DNA from: JACDAF01 sp036276035
GTDB lineage: Bacteria; Chloroflexota; Limnocylindria; P2-11E
NCBI GenBank assembly: GCA_036276035.1
Contig: DASUCM010000034.1
Coordinates: 1-18,199, forward strand
DNA: 18,199 nucleotides
Direction of reading: 5' to 3'
Under the pieces are notes generated by a model. That model was not told where the DNA came from. It worked only from the letters and a program-made list of their open reading frames with translations, and made no database searches. The translations under genes were made by a program, and so were the position numbers. Positions 7,791 through 14,214 of this stretch are shown piece after piece (the stretch's first letter is position 1; each line of letters begins with the position of its first letter).

Positions 7791-9235
7791 GCGGCTGCGG
7801 CGATCCGCTCGGCGGCATGCATCGCGATCGCCATGATCGTGAGCTGCGGGTTCACGCCGAGATTCGTCGGGAAGACCGAAGAGTCGACGACGTAGAGGCC
7901 GCGCACGCCGTGGACCCCGAAGTCAGGGCCGACGACCCCTTCCGCCGGCCGCACGCTCATGCGCGCGGTCCCGAAGAGATGCGACATCGAAAAGAGGTAG
8001 GCCGCCGGGTCGAGCGGGCCGTCCTCGAAGAGCCGTGCCTGATCCGCGCTCGTGATCCGCTCAGGCAGCCCATGCACGCCGGTGATCACCTCGCGCGCGC
8101 CGGCGAGGAAGAGGAGCTCGGCGGTGATGCGAAGGGCACGCCGCAGATTCTCGATGTCGCGGGTCTCCGGGTCGAACCGGATCGTCCGGCCGAAGCGGCC
8201 CTCGCGCACCTCACCGTGTGCGTACGCGCGGAGCGCCACGGCCCAGCTCGCCGCCCGTGACGCCTGCGCCATCGCGGCGACCCAGCTGCCGCCGACGCCC
8301 GGCAGCGTCGCAAGGAAGGTCTCCGGCGGCAGCGAGACCGTCTCGACCTTGAAGCGGCCCGCCTGGCGGTACGCGTCGATCTCGTACCCCTGCGTCGCGC
8401 CGGACCACATGTTCACCTCGTCGTCGAAGACGCCGATGAGCGGTGTTCCGGGATGGCCCTGCAGGTGGAGCCCGAGATGCCGGGAGCGCACGCCGCTGCG
8501 CGCAAGCAGCGTGGGCGTCTGGATGGCGGATGCCGCCACGATCACGGCGCGCCGCGCGGTCACGGTGAAGCCGCGCCCCTGCACGCCGACGGCCCGGTCC
8601 CCGCTCCAGAGGATCCGGTCCACACGCGCGCCGGGCCGGATCACCGCGCCCCGCTCGCGCGCGTAGGGGAGGTAGGTCACGAGCATGCTCTGCTTCGACC
8701 CGGACGCGCAGCCGAGCTGACAGCGCGCGGTGCCGAGACAGCCGACGACGCTGCGCCGCATCGGTCCGCCCGCGAGGCCGCGTGCGCGACGGGCGTCGTC
8801 CATGAGCCGGTTGTTCCGACCCCACACCGCCTCCGGCGTCGGGCTCACGCCGAGCTCGTCCTCGATGCGGTCCCAGTGCCGGTGCAGCTCGGCGAGCGGC
8901 AGGGCCGCGCCGAGACCGAAGGTGTCCCGCCAGTCCGCCCAGACCTCCTCGGGCATGCGCCACGAGATGCCCGAGTTGATGACGGTGCTGCCGCCGAGGC
9001 ATGAGCCCTGGAGGATCGGGATGACGGTCCGCCCGCGCGCGACCTGCGCCCCCATGTCGCGATAGAGCCTCCGGAACGCGGGGAACGCGCGATCGCCGAA
9101 CTCGTCGCTCGTGACGGCCGGCCCCTCCTCGAGGATGGCGAGGCTCGCACCCGTGTCCGCCAGGACCCGCGCCGCGCTCGCGCCGGCCGCCCCGGACCCG
9201 ACGATGACGAAGTCGAACTCGTCGCTCCAGCTCAT
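7787..9235 (-). CDS. GMC family FAD-dependent oxidoreductase
   Basis: A 482-residue flavoprotein. The N-terminal Rossmann motif is GSGAAG (13-18) with the acidic residues of LAILEEG after the second strand. The GMC signature GSCLGGSTVINSGISWRMP follows at ~77. The C-terminal half has His419 (SHLFGTARMS) and Asn462 (GVNPQLTIMAIA), matching the catalytic His/Asn pair of choline oxidase-type enzymes. The family oxidises alcohols (sugars, sterols, fatty or aryl alcohols) with FAD; the substrate is unknown here. Residues 166-176 carry three closely spaced cysteines (C-x5-C-x3-C) at a place where relatives often have a CxxC-rich segment, so an iron-sulfur site is conceivable but unproven. The ATG at 9235 overlaps the stop of the small upstream gene as ATGA. 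There is no Tat or Sec signal in this protein. Confidence 0.93.
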   Translation of the reverse strand: MSWSDEFDFVIVGSGAAGASAARVLADTGASLAILEEGPAVTSDEFGDRAFPAFRRLYRDMGAQVARGRTVIPILQGSCLGGSTVINSGISWRMPEEVWADWRDTFGLGAALPLAELHRHWDRIEDELGVSPTPEAVWGRNNRLMDDARRARGLAGGPMRRSVVGCLGTARCQLGCASGSKQSMLVTYLPYARERGAVIRPGARVDRILWSGDRAVGVQGRGFTVTARRAVIVAASAIQTPTLLARSGVRSRHLGLHLQGHPGTPLIGVFDDEVNMWSGATQGYEIDAYRQAGRFKVETVSLPPETFLATLPGVGGSWVAAMAQASRAASWAVALRAYAHGEVREGRFGRTIRFDPETRDIENLRRALRITAELLFLAGAREVITGVHGLPERITSADQARLFEDGPLDPAAYLFSMSHLFGTARMSVRPAEGVVGPDFGVHGVRGLYVVDSSVFPTNLGVNPQLTIMAIAMHAAERIAAAA

Positions 9236-9621
9236 CGGTAGCCGATGGCCCGGCGCACGGCGGGGTCCGCGCCGTAGCCGAGGCAGATCACGCCCTTCAG
9301 CACGGTCGCAAGCTGCCGGAGCAGCGGCGATCCGCTCGTGGCGAGCGCCCCGAGCGCGCGCTCTCGGTCCGCGCGGCTGTGGCGCGTGAGCGGCGGCAGC
9401 CGCCGGATGAGGATGGGGGCGACCCAGATCGCCGCGAAGAGGGCGGTCCCGAACGCGAGCCTCATCGGCGCGACGGCGGTGCGCGCGAACTCGTCGTAGA
9501 AGTCGTCGAACCCGGCCTCGAAGGCTCCCGGCAACATCCGGTGCGCGGCGCCGGAAGGGAGCATCGTGTCGATGACGGCGCGCGCCCGCGGCCCCAGCTT
9601 CTTCCGCGACCGTCGCACCAT
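9232..9621 (-). CDS. Small GMC-associated protein with one membrane segment
   Basis: A 129-residue protein from ATG 9621, ending in a 4-bp ATGA overlap with the GMC oxidoreductase. It lies at the 3' end of a much longer artefactual frame that runs antisense-style through the S41 gene, and only this part is coding. It starts with a basic segment (MVRRSRKKLGPR). It has one hydrophobic helix at about residues 54-72 (..FGTALFAAIWVAPILI..) and ends with a conserved-looking tail (VLKGVICLGYGADPAVRRAIGY). Small partner proteins with a similar 'KG..C..Y..DP.V..AIGY' ending accompany FAD dehydrogenases of the GMC class. A role as a small subunit, assembly factor or membrane anchor is therefore plausible by analogy with gluconate 2-dehydrogenase subunit 3, though I see no clear homology to that subunit. 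The upstream S41a stop is 32 bp away. Confidence 0.8.
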   Translation of the reverse strand: MVRRSRKKLGPRARAVIDTMLPSGAAHRMLPGAFEAGFDDFYDEFARTAVAPMRLAFGTALFAAIWVAPILIRRLPPLTRHSRADRERALGALATSGSPLLRQLATVLKGVICLGYGADPAVRRAIGYR

Positions 9622-9653
9622 GCGGCCGGCCGCGCGCTGACCGGGATCGGCGC

Positions 9654-11000
9654 TCAGATGCGCTGGCGGAGCGCGGCGATCGCCGCGGGGAGCTGCTCCT
9701 CGACCGTGGCGCTCGTCGTGACGTCCGGGCTCACGCCGCGTCCCTCGCCGTTGAGCTCCTCGCCGCTCTTCGCGTCCTGCATCTTCGCGATGGTGATGAG
9801 GAGCTTGCTGCCGTCCGGGAGGTCGCGCGGCTGGCCGATGCCGACGCAGCCCGCGGTCTTCCGGCCGACGACGAGGCCGGCGCCGTTCGCGCGCACGCCC
9901 GCTGCCACGATCTCGGACCCCGACGCGGATCGCTCGTTCACGAGGACGACGAGCGGCTTCGGTGTGCTCCAGAACCACTTGTCGTTCGTGCGGAGCTCGC
10001 GCTGCACGCCGTCGCGGCCGATCTGCTTCACGAGCGCGCCCTTCGCGAAGATGCTGCCGATGTCCTGGGCGGCGCTCAGGTCGCCGCCGGGGTTGTTGCG
10101 GAGATCGAGGACGATGCCGCGCACGCCGGAGGCGATGAGCGCCTGCACCGCGTCCGCGGTCTGCTTCGTGACGTCGCCGTTGAAGGCGGAGATCTCCACG
10201 ACGCCGATGGTGCCGCCCTCCTCCGTGCGCGAGAGCACGCGCGGGATGAGGATGCGCGCGCGGGTGATGGTGACCGTCCGTTCGCCGGTCGCGCGCGTGA
10301 TGACCAGCGTCACCGTCGTGCCCTCGGGCCCGCGGATGCGCGTCGCGACCTCCTCCGCGGTGAAGCCGGCGACGTCGACGCCGTCGACCGACTTGATGCG
10401 GTCCCCCGCGAGCAGCCCGGCGCGGTGGGCGGGCGTGTCCGGGTAGACCCGCGCGATCTCCGGCTGCTCGCCGGCAACGGTCGCCGAGATCTGGGCGCCG
10501 ATCCCCGAGAACTCCTGCGGCGGCTGGTTGAAGGTCTTCGCCCGGTCCGGGTCGAGGAAGTAGGTGTGGCACTCCTTGAGCGACTTCGCCATCCCGTCCG
10601 TCGCGACGCGCTCGAGGTGCCGTGGCCGGTCCAGGCCCTTCTGCTCGATCGCGGGATCGAGCTTCGGGTACTTCTGCGCGAGGAGGTCGAGCGTCTCGGC
10701 GAGCTTCGCGAGGTCCGACTGCGCATTGCCGGTGAGGACGGGCCGGTCGTACGCCGGGGGCGTCCCCTCCTTCACGAGCTGCGCGTCGACCGCGTCGAGC
10801 GCGCCCGTGACGAGGAGCTTCGAGTCGGGCCGGTCCACATGGCGTTCGATGAGCTGGTTGAACGCCGACTCGGCGATCCGGTAGGAGGTCGTCGCACGCG
10901 TGGGGAAGAGGTCCTTCGCGATGTCCCCCGGCACGATCTGGCAGCCGGCCACGATCGCGATGGCCATGAGGAGCGGGAGTGCGCGGAGGTGTCCCACCAC
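9654..11000 (-). CDS. S41 family peptidase lipoprotein with PDZ domain (S41a)
   Basis: A 448-residue exported lipoprotein: signal peptide with lipobox VAGC (Cys20), a helical N-terminal region to ~145, a PDZ domain at ~167-236 (..IARVYPDTPAHRAGLLAGDRI..), then the S41 core (~262-448) with DLRNNPGG at 299-306. The nucleophile is Ser360 in NERSASGSE. The residue 25 positions later, which is the catalytic lysine of Prc/CtpA (TFGKG), is Cys385 (TAGCVG). His145 in ECHTYF is preceded by Cys144, recalling the Ser-His arrangement of tricorn-type S41 enzymes. Cys144 and Cys385 are the only cysteines besides the lipid anchor. S41 enzymes trim C-termini of exported proteins; activity here needs testing because of the lysine replacement. 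The start is GTG 11000 (or GTG 10997), just downstream of a -10-like TACACT, so the mRNA may be leaderless. Confidence 0.92.
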   Translation of the reverse strand: MVGHLRALPLLMAIAIVAGCQIVPGDIAKDLFPTRATTSYRIAESAFNQLIERHVDRPDSKLLVTGALDAVDAQLVKEGTPPAYDRPVLTGNAQSDLAKLAETLDLLAQKYPKLDPAIEQKGLDRPRHLERVATDGMAKSLKECHTYFLDPDRAKTFNQPPQEFSGIGAQISATVAGEQPEIARVYPDTPAHRAGLLAGDRIKSVDGVDVAGFTAEEVATRIRGPEGTTVTLVITRATGERTVTITRARILIPRVLSRTEEGGTIGVVEISAFNGDVTKQTADAVQALIASGVRGIVLDLRNNPGGDLSAAQDIGSIFAKGALVKQIGRDGVQRELRTNDKWFWSTPKPLVVLVNERSASGSEIVAAGVRANGAGLVVGRKTAGCVGIGQPRDLPDGSKLLITIAKMQDAKSGEELNGEGRGVSPDVTTSATVEEQLPAAIAALRQRI

Positions 11001-11005
11001 GATCG

Positions 11006-11061
11006 AGTGTACGAGCGACGACCCTCGCGGGAAGGGAGTCTTAGGGAAGTCTTAGAGAGTC
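11006..11061 (-). promoter_or_regulatory. Putative promoter with phased direct repeats upstream of S41a/GMC operon
   Basis: On the plus strand the motif AGTCTTAG occurs at 11037-11044 and 11048-11055, exactly 11 bp apart. A third AGTC lies at 11058-11061. In the direction of transcription these read CTAAGACT, TCC, CTAAGACT. A -10-like TACACT (11011-11006) lies 5 bp before the GTG start. The -35 position at 17-bp spacing (11034-11029, CTTCCC) is poor and begins 2 bp after the nearest repeat. Repeats at one helical turn abutting a weak -35 are typical of OmpR/PhoB-family activator sites. No -35 consensus and no binding data support this directly. Confidence 0.5.
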
Positions 11062-11064
11062 GGG

Positions 11065-11655
11065 CTAGCTGAGCTGGTCGCGGAGGATCCTGCGGAGCCG
11101 GCCGAGCGCGCGGAACTGCAGCGCGCGGATCGCACCCTCGTTCTTGCCGAGGATGTTCGCGACCTCGCGGCTGGAGAGGTTCTCGACGAAGCGAAGGACG
11201 AGGACCTCCTGCTGTTCGCCGGTGAGGTGCTTCACCGCGCCGCGGAGCGCCTCGACGTCCTCGCCGCGGACGGCGAGGTCGTGCGCGCTGGGTCCCTCCG
11301 CGGCGAGCCCGTACGCGTTGTCGATCTCGACGGTCGGACGGTCGCGCCGGCGGCGGTCGGTGACCGCGTTGCGCGCGATCGTGTAGAGCCACGCGAGGAA
11401 CGACTTGCCCTGCCACTTGTAGCGGTGGATGTTCGCGAACGCGCGGGTGAAGACCTCGCTCGTGAGGTCCTCCGCGTCGCTCGGCTCGCGGACGCGGTAG
11501 AGCAGGTAGCGGTAGACGCTGTCGACGTGCGCGTCGTACAGCTCCGCGAACGCCGCACGGTCACCGCTGCGCGCCCGGTCGATGACATCCGGGATGGGTG
11601 AGAGTGCGTCGAGCGGAAGAGCCGCCGCCTGCACGTTCGTGGATGTCGTCTGCAC
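11065..11655 (-). CDS. ECF-type RNA polymerase sigma factor (sigma-70 family)
   Basis: A 196-residue group 4 sigma factor. Region 2 spans ~28-95 (FAELYDAHVDSVYRYLLYRV.. DAEDLTSEVFTRAF..W.. FLAWLYTIARNAVTDRRRR). Region 4 spans ~130-190 (LTGEQQEVLVLRFVENLSSREVANILGKNEGAIRALQFRALGRLRR), with a clear helix-turn-helix. These factors direct RNA polymerase to stress or envelope promoters. The GTG start at 11655 has a good ribosome binding sequence upstream (AGGGGA, 5 nt before the GTG). No anti-sigma factor with a zinc or membrane domain is adjacent; the flanking genes are exported peptidase-like lipoproteins. The exact ECF group cannot be settled by eye. A paired regulator may lie elsewhere, or control may be transcriptional through the dyads upstream. 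Confidence 0.95.
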   Translation of the reverse strand: MQTTSTNVQAAALPLDALSPIPDVIDRARSGDRAAFAELYDAHVDSVYRYLLYRVREPSDAEDLTSEVFTRAFANIHRYKWQGKSFLAWLYTIARNAVTDRRRRDRPTVEIDNAYGLAAEGPSAHDLAVRGEDVEALRGAVKHLTGEQQEVLVLRFVENLSSREVANILGKNEGAIRALQFRALGRLRRILRDQLS

Positions 11656-11704
11656 CGTGATCCCCTACTCCCCATCGCTGCGTCCGCGTGCTCGCGCTGA
11701 GGAG

Positions 11705-11733
11705 ACCTTATGGGGCGTCATGGCGGCCCTCAA
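11705..11733 (-). promoter_or_regulatory. Candidate promoter of the ECF sigma gene
   Basis: In the direction of transcription a -35-like TTGAGG (11733-11728) is followed after 17 bp by a -10-like TAAGGT (11710-11705), which fits TANNNT. That leaves a leader of about 40 nt containing the AGGGGA ribosome binding site. The -35 matches TTGACA at 4 of 6 bases and the -10 matches TATAAT at 3 of 6. The candidate is plausible because the spacing is ideal and operator-like dyads lie directly upstream. Confidence 0.4.
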
Positions 11734-11740
11734 GACGACC

Positions 11741-11811
11741 TTGGTACCAAAGGGGTCGCATCGGATGGGGGACGTACGGCGACCGTACGGCATCACTTGT
11801 GACGGCTGATG
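11741..11811. promoter_or_regulatory. Cluster of inverted repeats upstream of the ECF sigma promoter
   Basis: Three dyads lie within 71 bp. TTGGTACCAA (11741-11750) is a perfect 10-bp palindrome. CGTACGG-CGA-CCGTACG (11773-11789) is a perfect 7-bp inverted repeat with a 3-bp spacer. TCAC-TT-GTGA (11793-11802) sits inside weaker CATCA/TGATG arms (11791-11811). They begin 8 bp upstream of the candidate -35 of the sigma gene and look like transcription-factor operators. The rest of the 233 bp gap (11656-11888) holds the sigma promoter and leader. It also holds a weak bulged hairpin (11844-11864, loop TCACCG, no T-tract) downstream of the gluzincin gene that could end its transcript. I see no gene in this gap. 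Confidence 0.45.
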
Positions 11812-11888
11812 TGCTGCGGGCTCAAGCGGGCGAGCGTGCCATCCGTCGCCTCACCGGGCGGACGCGCAAGGCATCGCGCGTCACAGCG

Positions 11889-13028
11889 CTAGCAGAACTT
11901 CTGCTTCGACCAGACCTTCCAGCCGTCGTAGAACTGCTCAGGGCTGACCTTCAGCACCTTCGGGTACGTGATCTTCGGATCGACGCTGTCCTTATATGCC
12001 TGCATCAGGTCGAAGTAGGCGTCCTTGCCGAAGGTGACCTCGAGGTACTCGACCATCGAGTTCGCGAACGAGTACATCTGCCCGGGCAGCTCCGGCGGCG
12101 TCTCCGGTGTGATCTGGATCCCGTCGACGAGCTGCTTGAACGTCGGCGTCGGCGTCGTGCAGATCACCTGCTTCTTCGTCGCGAGCGCGCGGAACTCGCC
12201 GACGTAGTCGGGCCAGCCCTCGGAGAGCCACCAGTCGAGCCGCGCGGTGATGCCAGGGATCATCTGGTCCTGCGCCCAGTGCAGACCCTCGTGGCGGATG
12301 AGCGCGACGGTCGAGTCGGTCATCTCGGTGAATTCCCGCTTGAACGAGAGCCCGTTGCTGAAGAGCCGGATGAAGTGGTCGTTCGGGTTGTTCTGCAGGT
12401 GGAAGCCGGCGACGGAGCAGCCGACCGTCGGCCCCGCCGCACCGCGGGTCGGGAAGATGCGCAGCCCGAAGGGCGTGCCGGTCTTGCCGCGCACGACCGT
12501 CAGGACGAAGTCGCGCGCGGCCGCGCCCGCCTTCGCGTAGACCTCCACGATGTCGTCGTCGATCCCGTAGTAGGTCAGGTCGATGTCGTTGATCTTCTTC
12601 GCGCGGTCGCCTCCGAGCTCGTCGTCCTTCGGCTCCGTGAGGATCCAGCGGCCGCCCTCCTTGCGGAAGTAGAGGCGCTGGTACCCGTTCGCATCACTGC
12701 CGACGTACGCGCGCACGTACTGGTCGAGGTACGGCTCGACCTTGCCGACCTTCGGCGCGGGGTTCGCGCCCTGCCGCGAGGCGATCTCGAAGGCCTCGCC
12801 CTGGCAGCGCCGGAGCGCGGACCGTGTCCCGTCGAACGTCGACTGGAACCCCGCGAGGTCCTTCGCCTGCAGGGTCTCGGCGCGCTTCTGGAGCAGTGCC
12901 TCGATCTCGGACGCGGTCCTGTCTGTGATCGCGACCTTGCCGCTGTCGGCCGCCGGCGGCGCCACCGTGGTCCCGGGCCCGCACGCGGCGAGGGCGACGG
13001 AGAGCGCCAGGGCCGCCGCGCGGATCAC
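11889..13028 (-). CDS. Gluzincin (peptidase MA-like) lipoprotein
   Basis: A 379-residue exported lipoprotein with a signal peptide and a lipobox ending at Cys16 (VALAACG). Residues ~35-130 resemble an NTF2/SnoaL-like helical-plus-sheet module (EIEALLQKRAETLQAKDLAGF..). The C-terminal half carries a zinc-peptidase signature: HEGLH at 246-250 (HExxH), then WWLSEGWPDYVGE with Glu270 as the likely third ligand. This is the usual gluzincin peptidase MA arrangement. It probably acts at the outer face of the membrane as a protease, or as a wall- or peptide-binding relative. Besides the lipobox it has four cysteines (75, 204, 290 and the C-terminal residue 379), enough for two disulfides. The GTG start at 13028 overlaps the stop of S41b (GTGA), so the two lipoproteins are coupled in translation. 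Confidence 0.85.
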   Translation of the reverse strand: MIRAAALALSVALAACGPGTTVAPPAADSGKVAITDRTASEIEALLQKRAETLQAKDLAGFQSTFDGTRSALRRCQGEAFEIASRQGANPAPKVGKVEPYLDQYVRAYVGSDANGYQRLYFRKEGGRWILTEPKDDELGGDRAKKINDIDLTYYGIDDDIVEVYAKAGAAARDFVLTVVRGKTGTPFGLRIFPTRGAAGPTVGCSVAGFHLQNNPNDHFIRLFSNGLSFKREFTEMTDSTVALIRHEGLHWAQDQMIPGITARLDWWLSEGWPDYVGEFRALATKKQVICTTPTPTFKQLVDGIQITPETPPELPGQMYSFANSMVEYLEVTFGKDAYFDLMQAYKDSVDPKITYPKVLKVSPEQFYDGWKVWSKQKFC

Positions 13029-14140
13029 GGGCGCCCCTTCGCGATCTGCTCCTGCAGGAGCCTCGTCGCGACGTCCACGGCCGTGGCGTCGTCGGCAGGC
13101 ACGTCGGGCGGGATGCCGGCGTTGTTGTACCGGGCCCCCGTGATCGCGCCGACGAACTCCGCGTGCGGCACCGCGACGAACGAGCCGTCAGCGAGGGTGA
13201 GGGGGTAGATCGAGCCGAGGCAACCGGCCGACCTCGACCCGACGACCGTCGCCCGCTTGTTCTCCTTCAGGCCGAGGGTGAAGACCTCGGGCGACGAGCC
13301 GCCGCGCGCGTTCTGCACGATCGCGATCGGCAGCTGGTACGCATCCGGCAGACGCAGCTCGGGCCGCGCGGTCTGGATGCCGTCGCTTCCCGTGCGGGAG
13401 CGGATGTCCATGATCTTGTCGCCGTTCAGGAACCAGCTCGTCATCGTCTGCGGCGGCTCGCCGCCGATGTTCCCGCGCAGGTCGAAGAGCCAGGCCTTCG
13501 CGCCCTGCTGCAGGAGCGCGTCGAGCGCCTTCTTCACCTCGACGTGGATGTCGTAGGTCCCGGTGCGCCGGAACTCCTTCCAGGTGAGGTAGCCGACGTT
13601 GCCGCCGATGATCCGGAACTCGAGTCCGGCCTCGTCGGCCGCAGCGGGTGCGGCCTCCGGGACGCCGGGCGCGCTCGCGGACTCGCCGGAGGGCGGCACG
13701 GCAGACGTCCGGCGCGGCCGGTAGTACCCATGGCAGTCGGGCTTCACCGCGAGCATCGCGAGGATCGCAGCGTCCGCGAAGCGGTCCGCCGAGACCTGCG
13801 GGGTCGCGGCCGCGATGCGCTTCGCCGCGTCGGCGAACTTCTTGAATTCGGGGATGAGCGGCTCGGTCTTGTCCTCGAACTCGGGCGTGGGCACGGCGAC
13901 GTTGGAGCCCGCGGCCTTCGCCGTCGCGCGGAAGGAGTCGAGCGCGGCCTCGAGCAGTGCCTTGCTCGACGGCTTCGCGTAGTGCTGCTCCGCGAGCGCC
14001 GTGTACGTGATGTCCAGCTTCGAGATCTTGATGTCCGCGCTCGGGACCGCTGAGGCGGCAGGTCCCCCGCCGGCGGGCGCGGGCGCCCCGCACGCAAGGA
14101 CGGCGAGCGCCAGGGCGAGCAGCGCGGGGGCGATGCGCAT
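13025..14140 (-). CDS. S41-like lipoprotein lacking a PDZ domain (S41b)
   Basis: A 371-residue exported lipoprotein (lipobox VLAC, Cys17) paralogous to S41a. Both share a helical N-terminal region (AEQHYAKPSSKALLEAALDSF here, IERHVDRPDSKLLVTGALDAV there). They also share a Cys-His motif (Cys136-His137, DCHGYY) and an S41 core (..VGYLTWKEF.., FDLRGNIGG). Instead of a PDZ domain it has a ~30-residue Ala/Pro/Ser-rich linker (about 141-171). The nucleophile position is Ser282 (NARGGSSPE), and 25 residues later is Cys307 (SAGCLG) rather than lysine. Only two cysteines exist besides the lipobox. I chose ATG 14140 because GGAG lies 5 nt upstream; GTG 14143 is the alternative and adds one Met. It may be a peptidase with altered chemistry or a peptide-binding pseudoenzyme. 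Confidence 0.87.
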   Translation of the reverse strand: MRIAPALLALALAVLACGAPAPAGGGPAASAVPSADIKISKLDITYTALAEQHYAKPSSKALLEAALDSFRATAKAAGSNVAVPTPEFEDKTEPLIPEFKKFADAAKRIAAATPQVSADRFADAAILAMLAVKPDCHGYYRPRRTSAVPPSGESASAPGVPEAAPAAADEAGLEFRIIGGNVGYLTWKEFRRTGTYDIHVEVKKALDALLQQGAKAWLFDLRGNIGGEPPQTMTSWFLNGDKIMDIRSRTGSDGIQTARPELRLPDAYQLPIAIVQNARGGSSPEVFTLGLKENKRATVVGSRSAGCLGSIYPLTLADGSFVAVPHAEFVGAITGARYNNAGIPPDVPADDATAVDVATRLLQEQIAKGRP

Positions 14141-14143
14141 CAC

Positions 14144-14214
14144 CGCTCCAGCATAGGTAGTCGGTCCCGCAGCGGGCAGCCCCGCCCGGGTGCGTCCGGG
14201 GAGGACGCTCGGCG
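14144..14214. promoter_or_regulatory. Divergent intergenic region between S41b and the DUF4149-like gene
   Basis: This 71 bp region separates the minus-strand directon from the plus-strand DUF4149 operon and must hold both promoters or their cores. For the minus strand a -10-like TATGCT (14155-14150) ends 6 nt before GTG 14143, so a leaderless or very short-leader transcript is possible; GGAG lies between them. For the plus strand a purine-rich GGGGAGGA (14198-14205) could serve as a ribosome binding site. No good -35 is seen on either strand. Confidence 0.4.

Noticed and set aside
9622..10572. Upstream extension of the small GMC-partner frame
   Set aside because: Lies inside the S41a gene in another frame and gives His/Arg/Pro-rich nonsense; the coding part begins at ATG 9621.
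11688..13208. 506-codon plus-strand frame over the gluzincin lipoprotein
   Set aside because: Antisense shadow; the minus-strand protein has a lipobox and HEGLH motif.
13025..14140. Loss of the S41b nucleophile (Pro seen in GGSSPE)
   Set aside because: Spacing shows the nucleophile is the serine two positions before that Pro (25 residues before the Cys), so it is retained.
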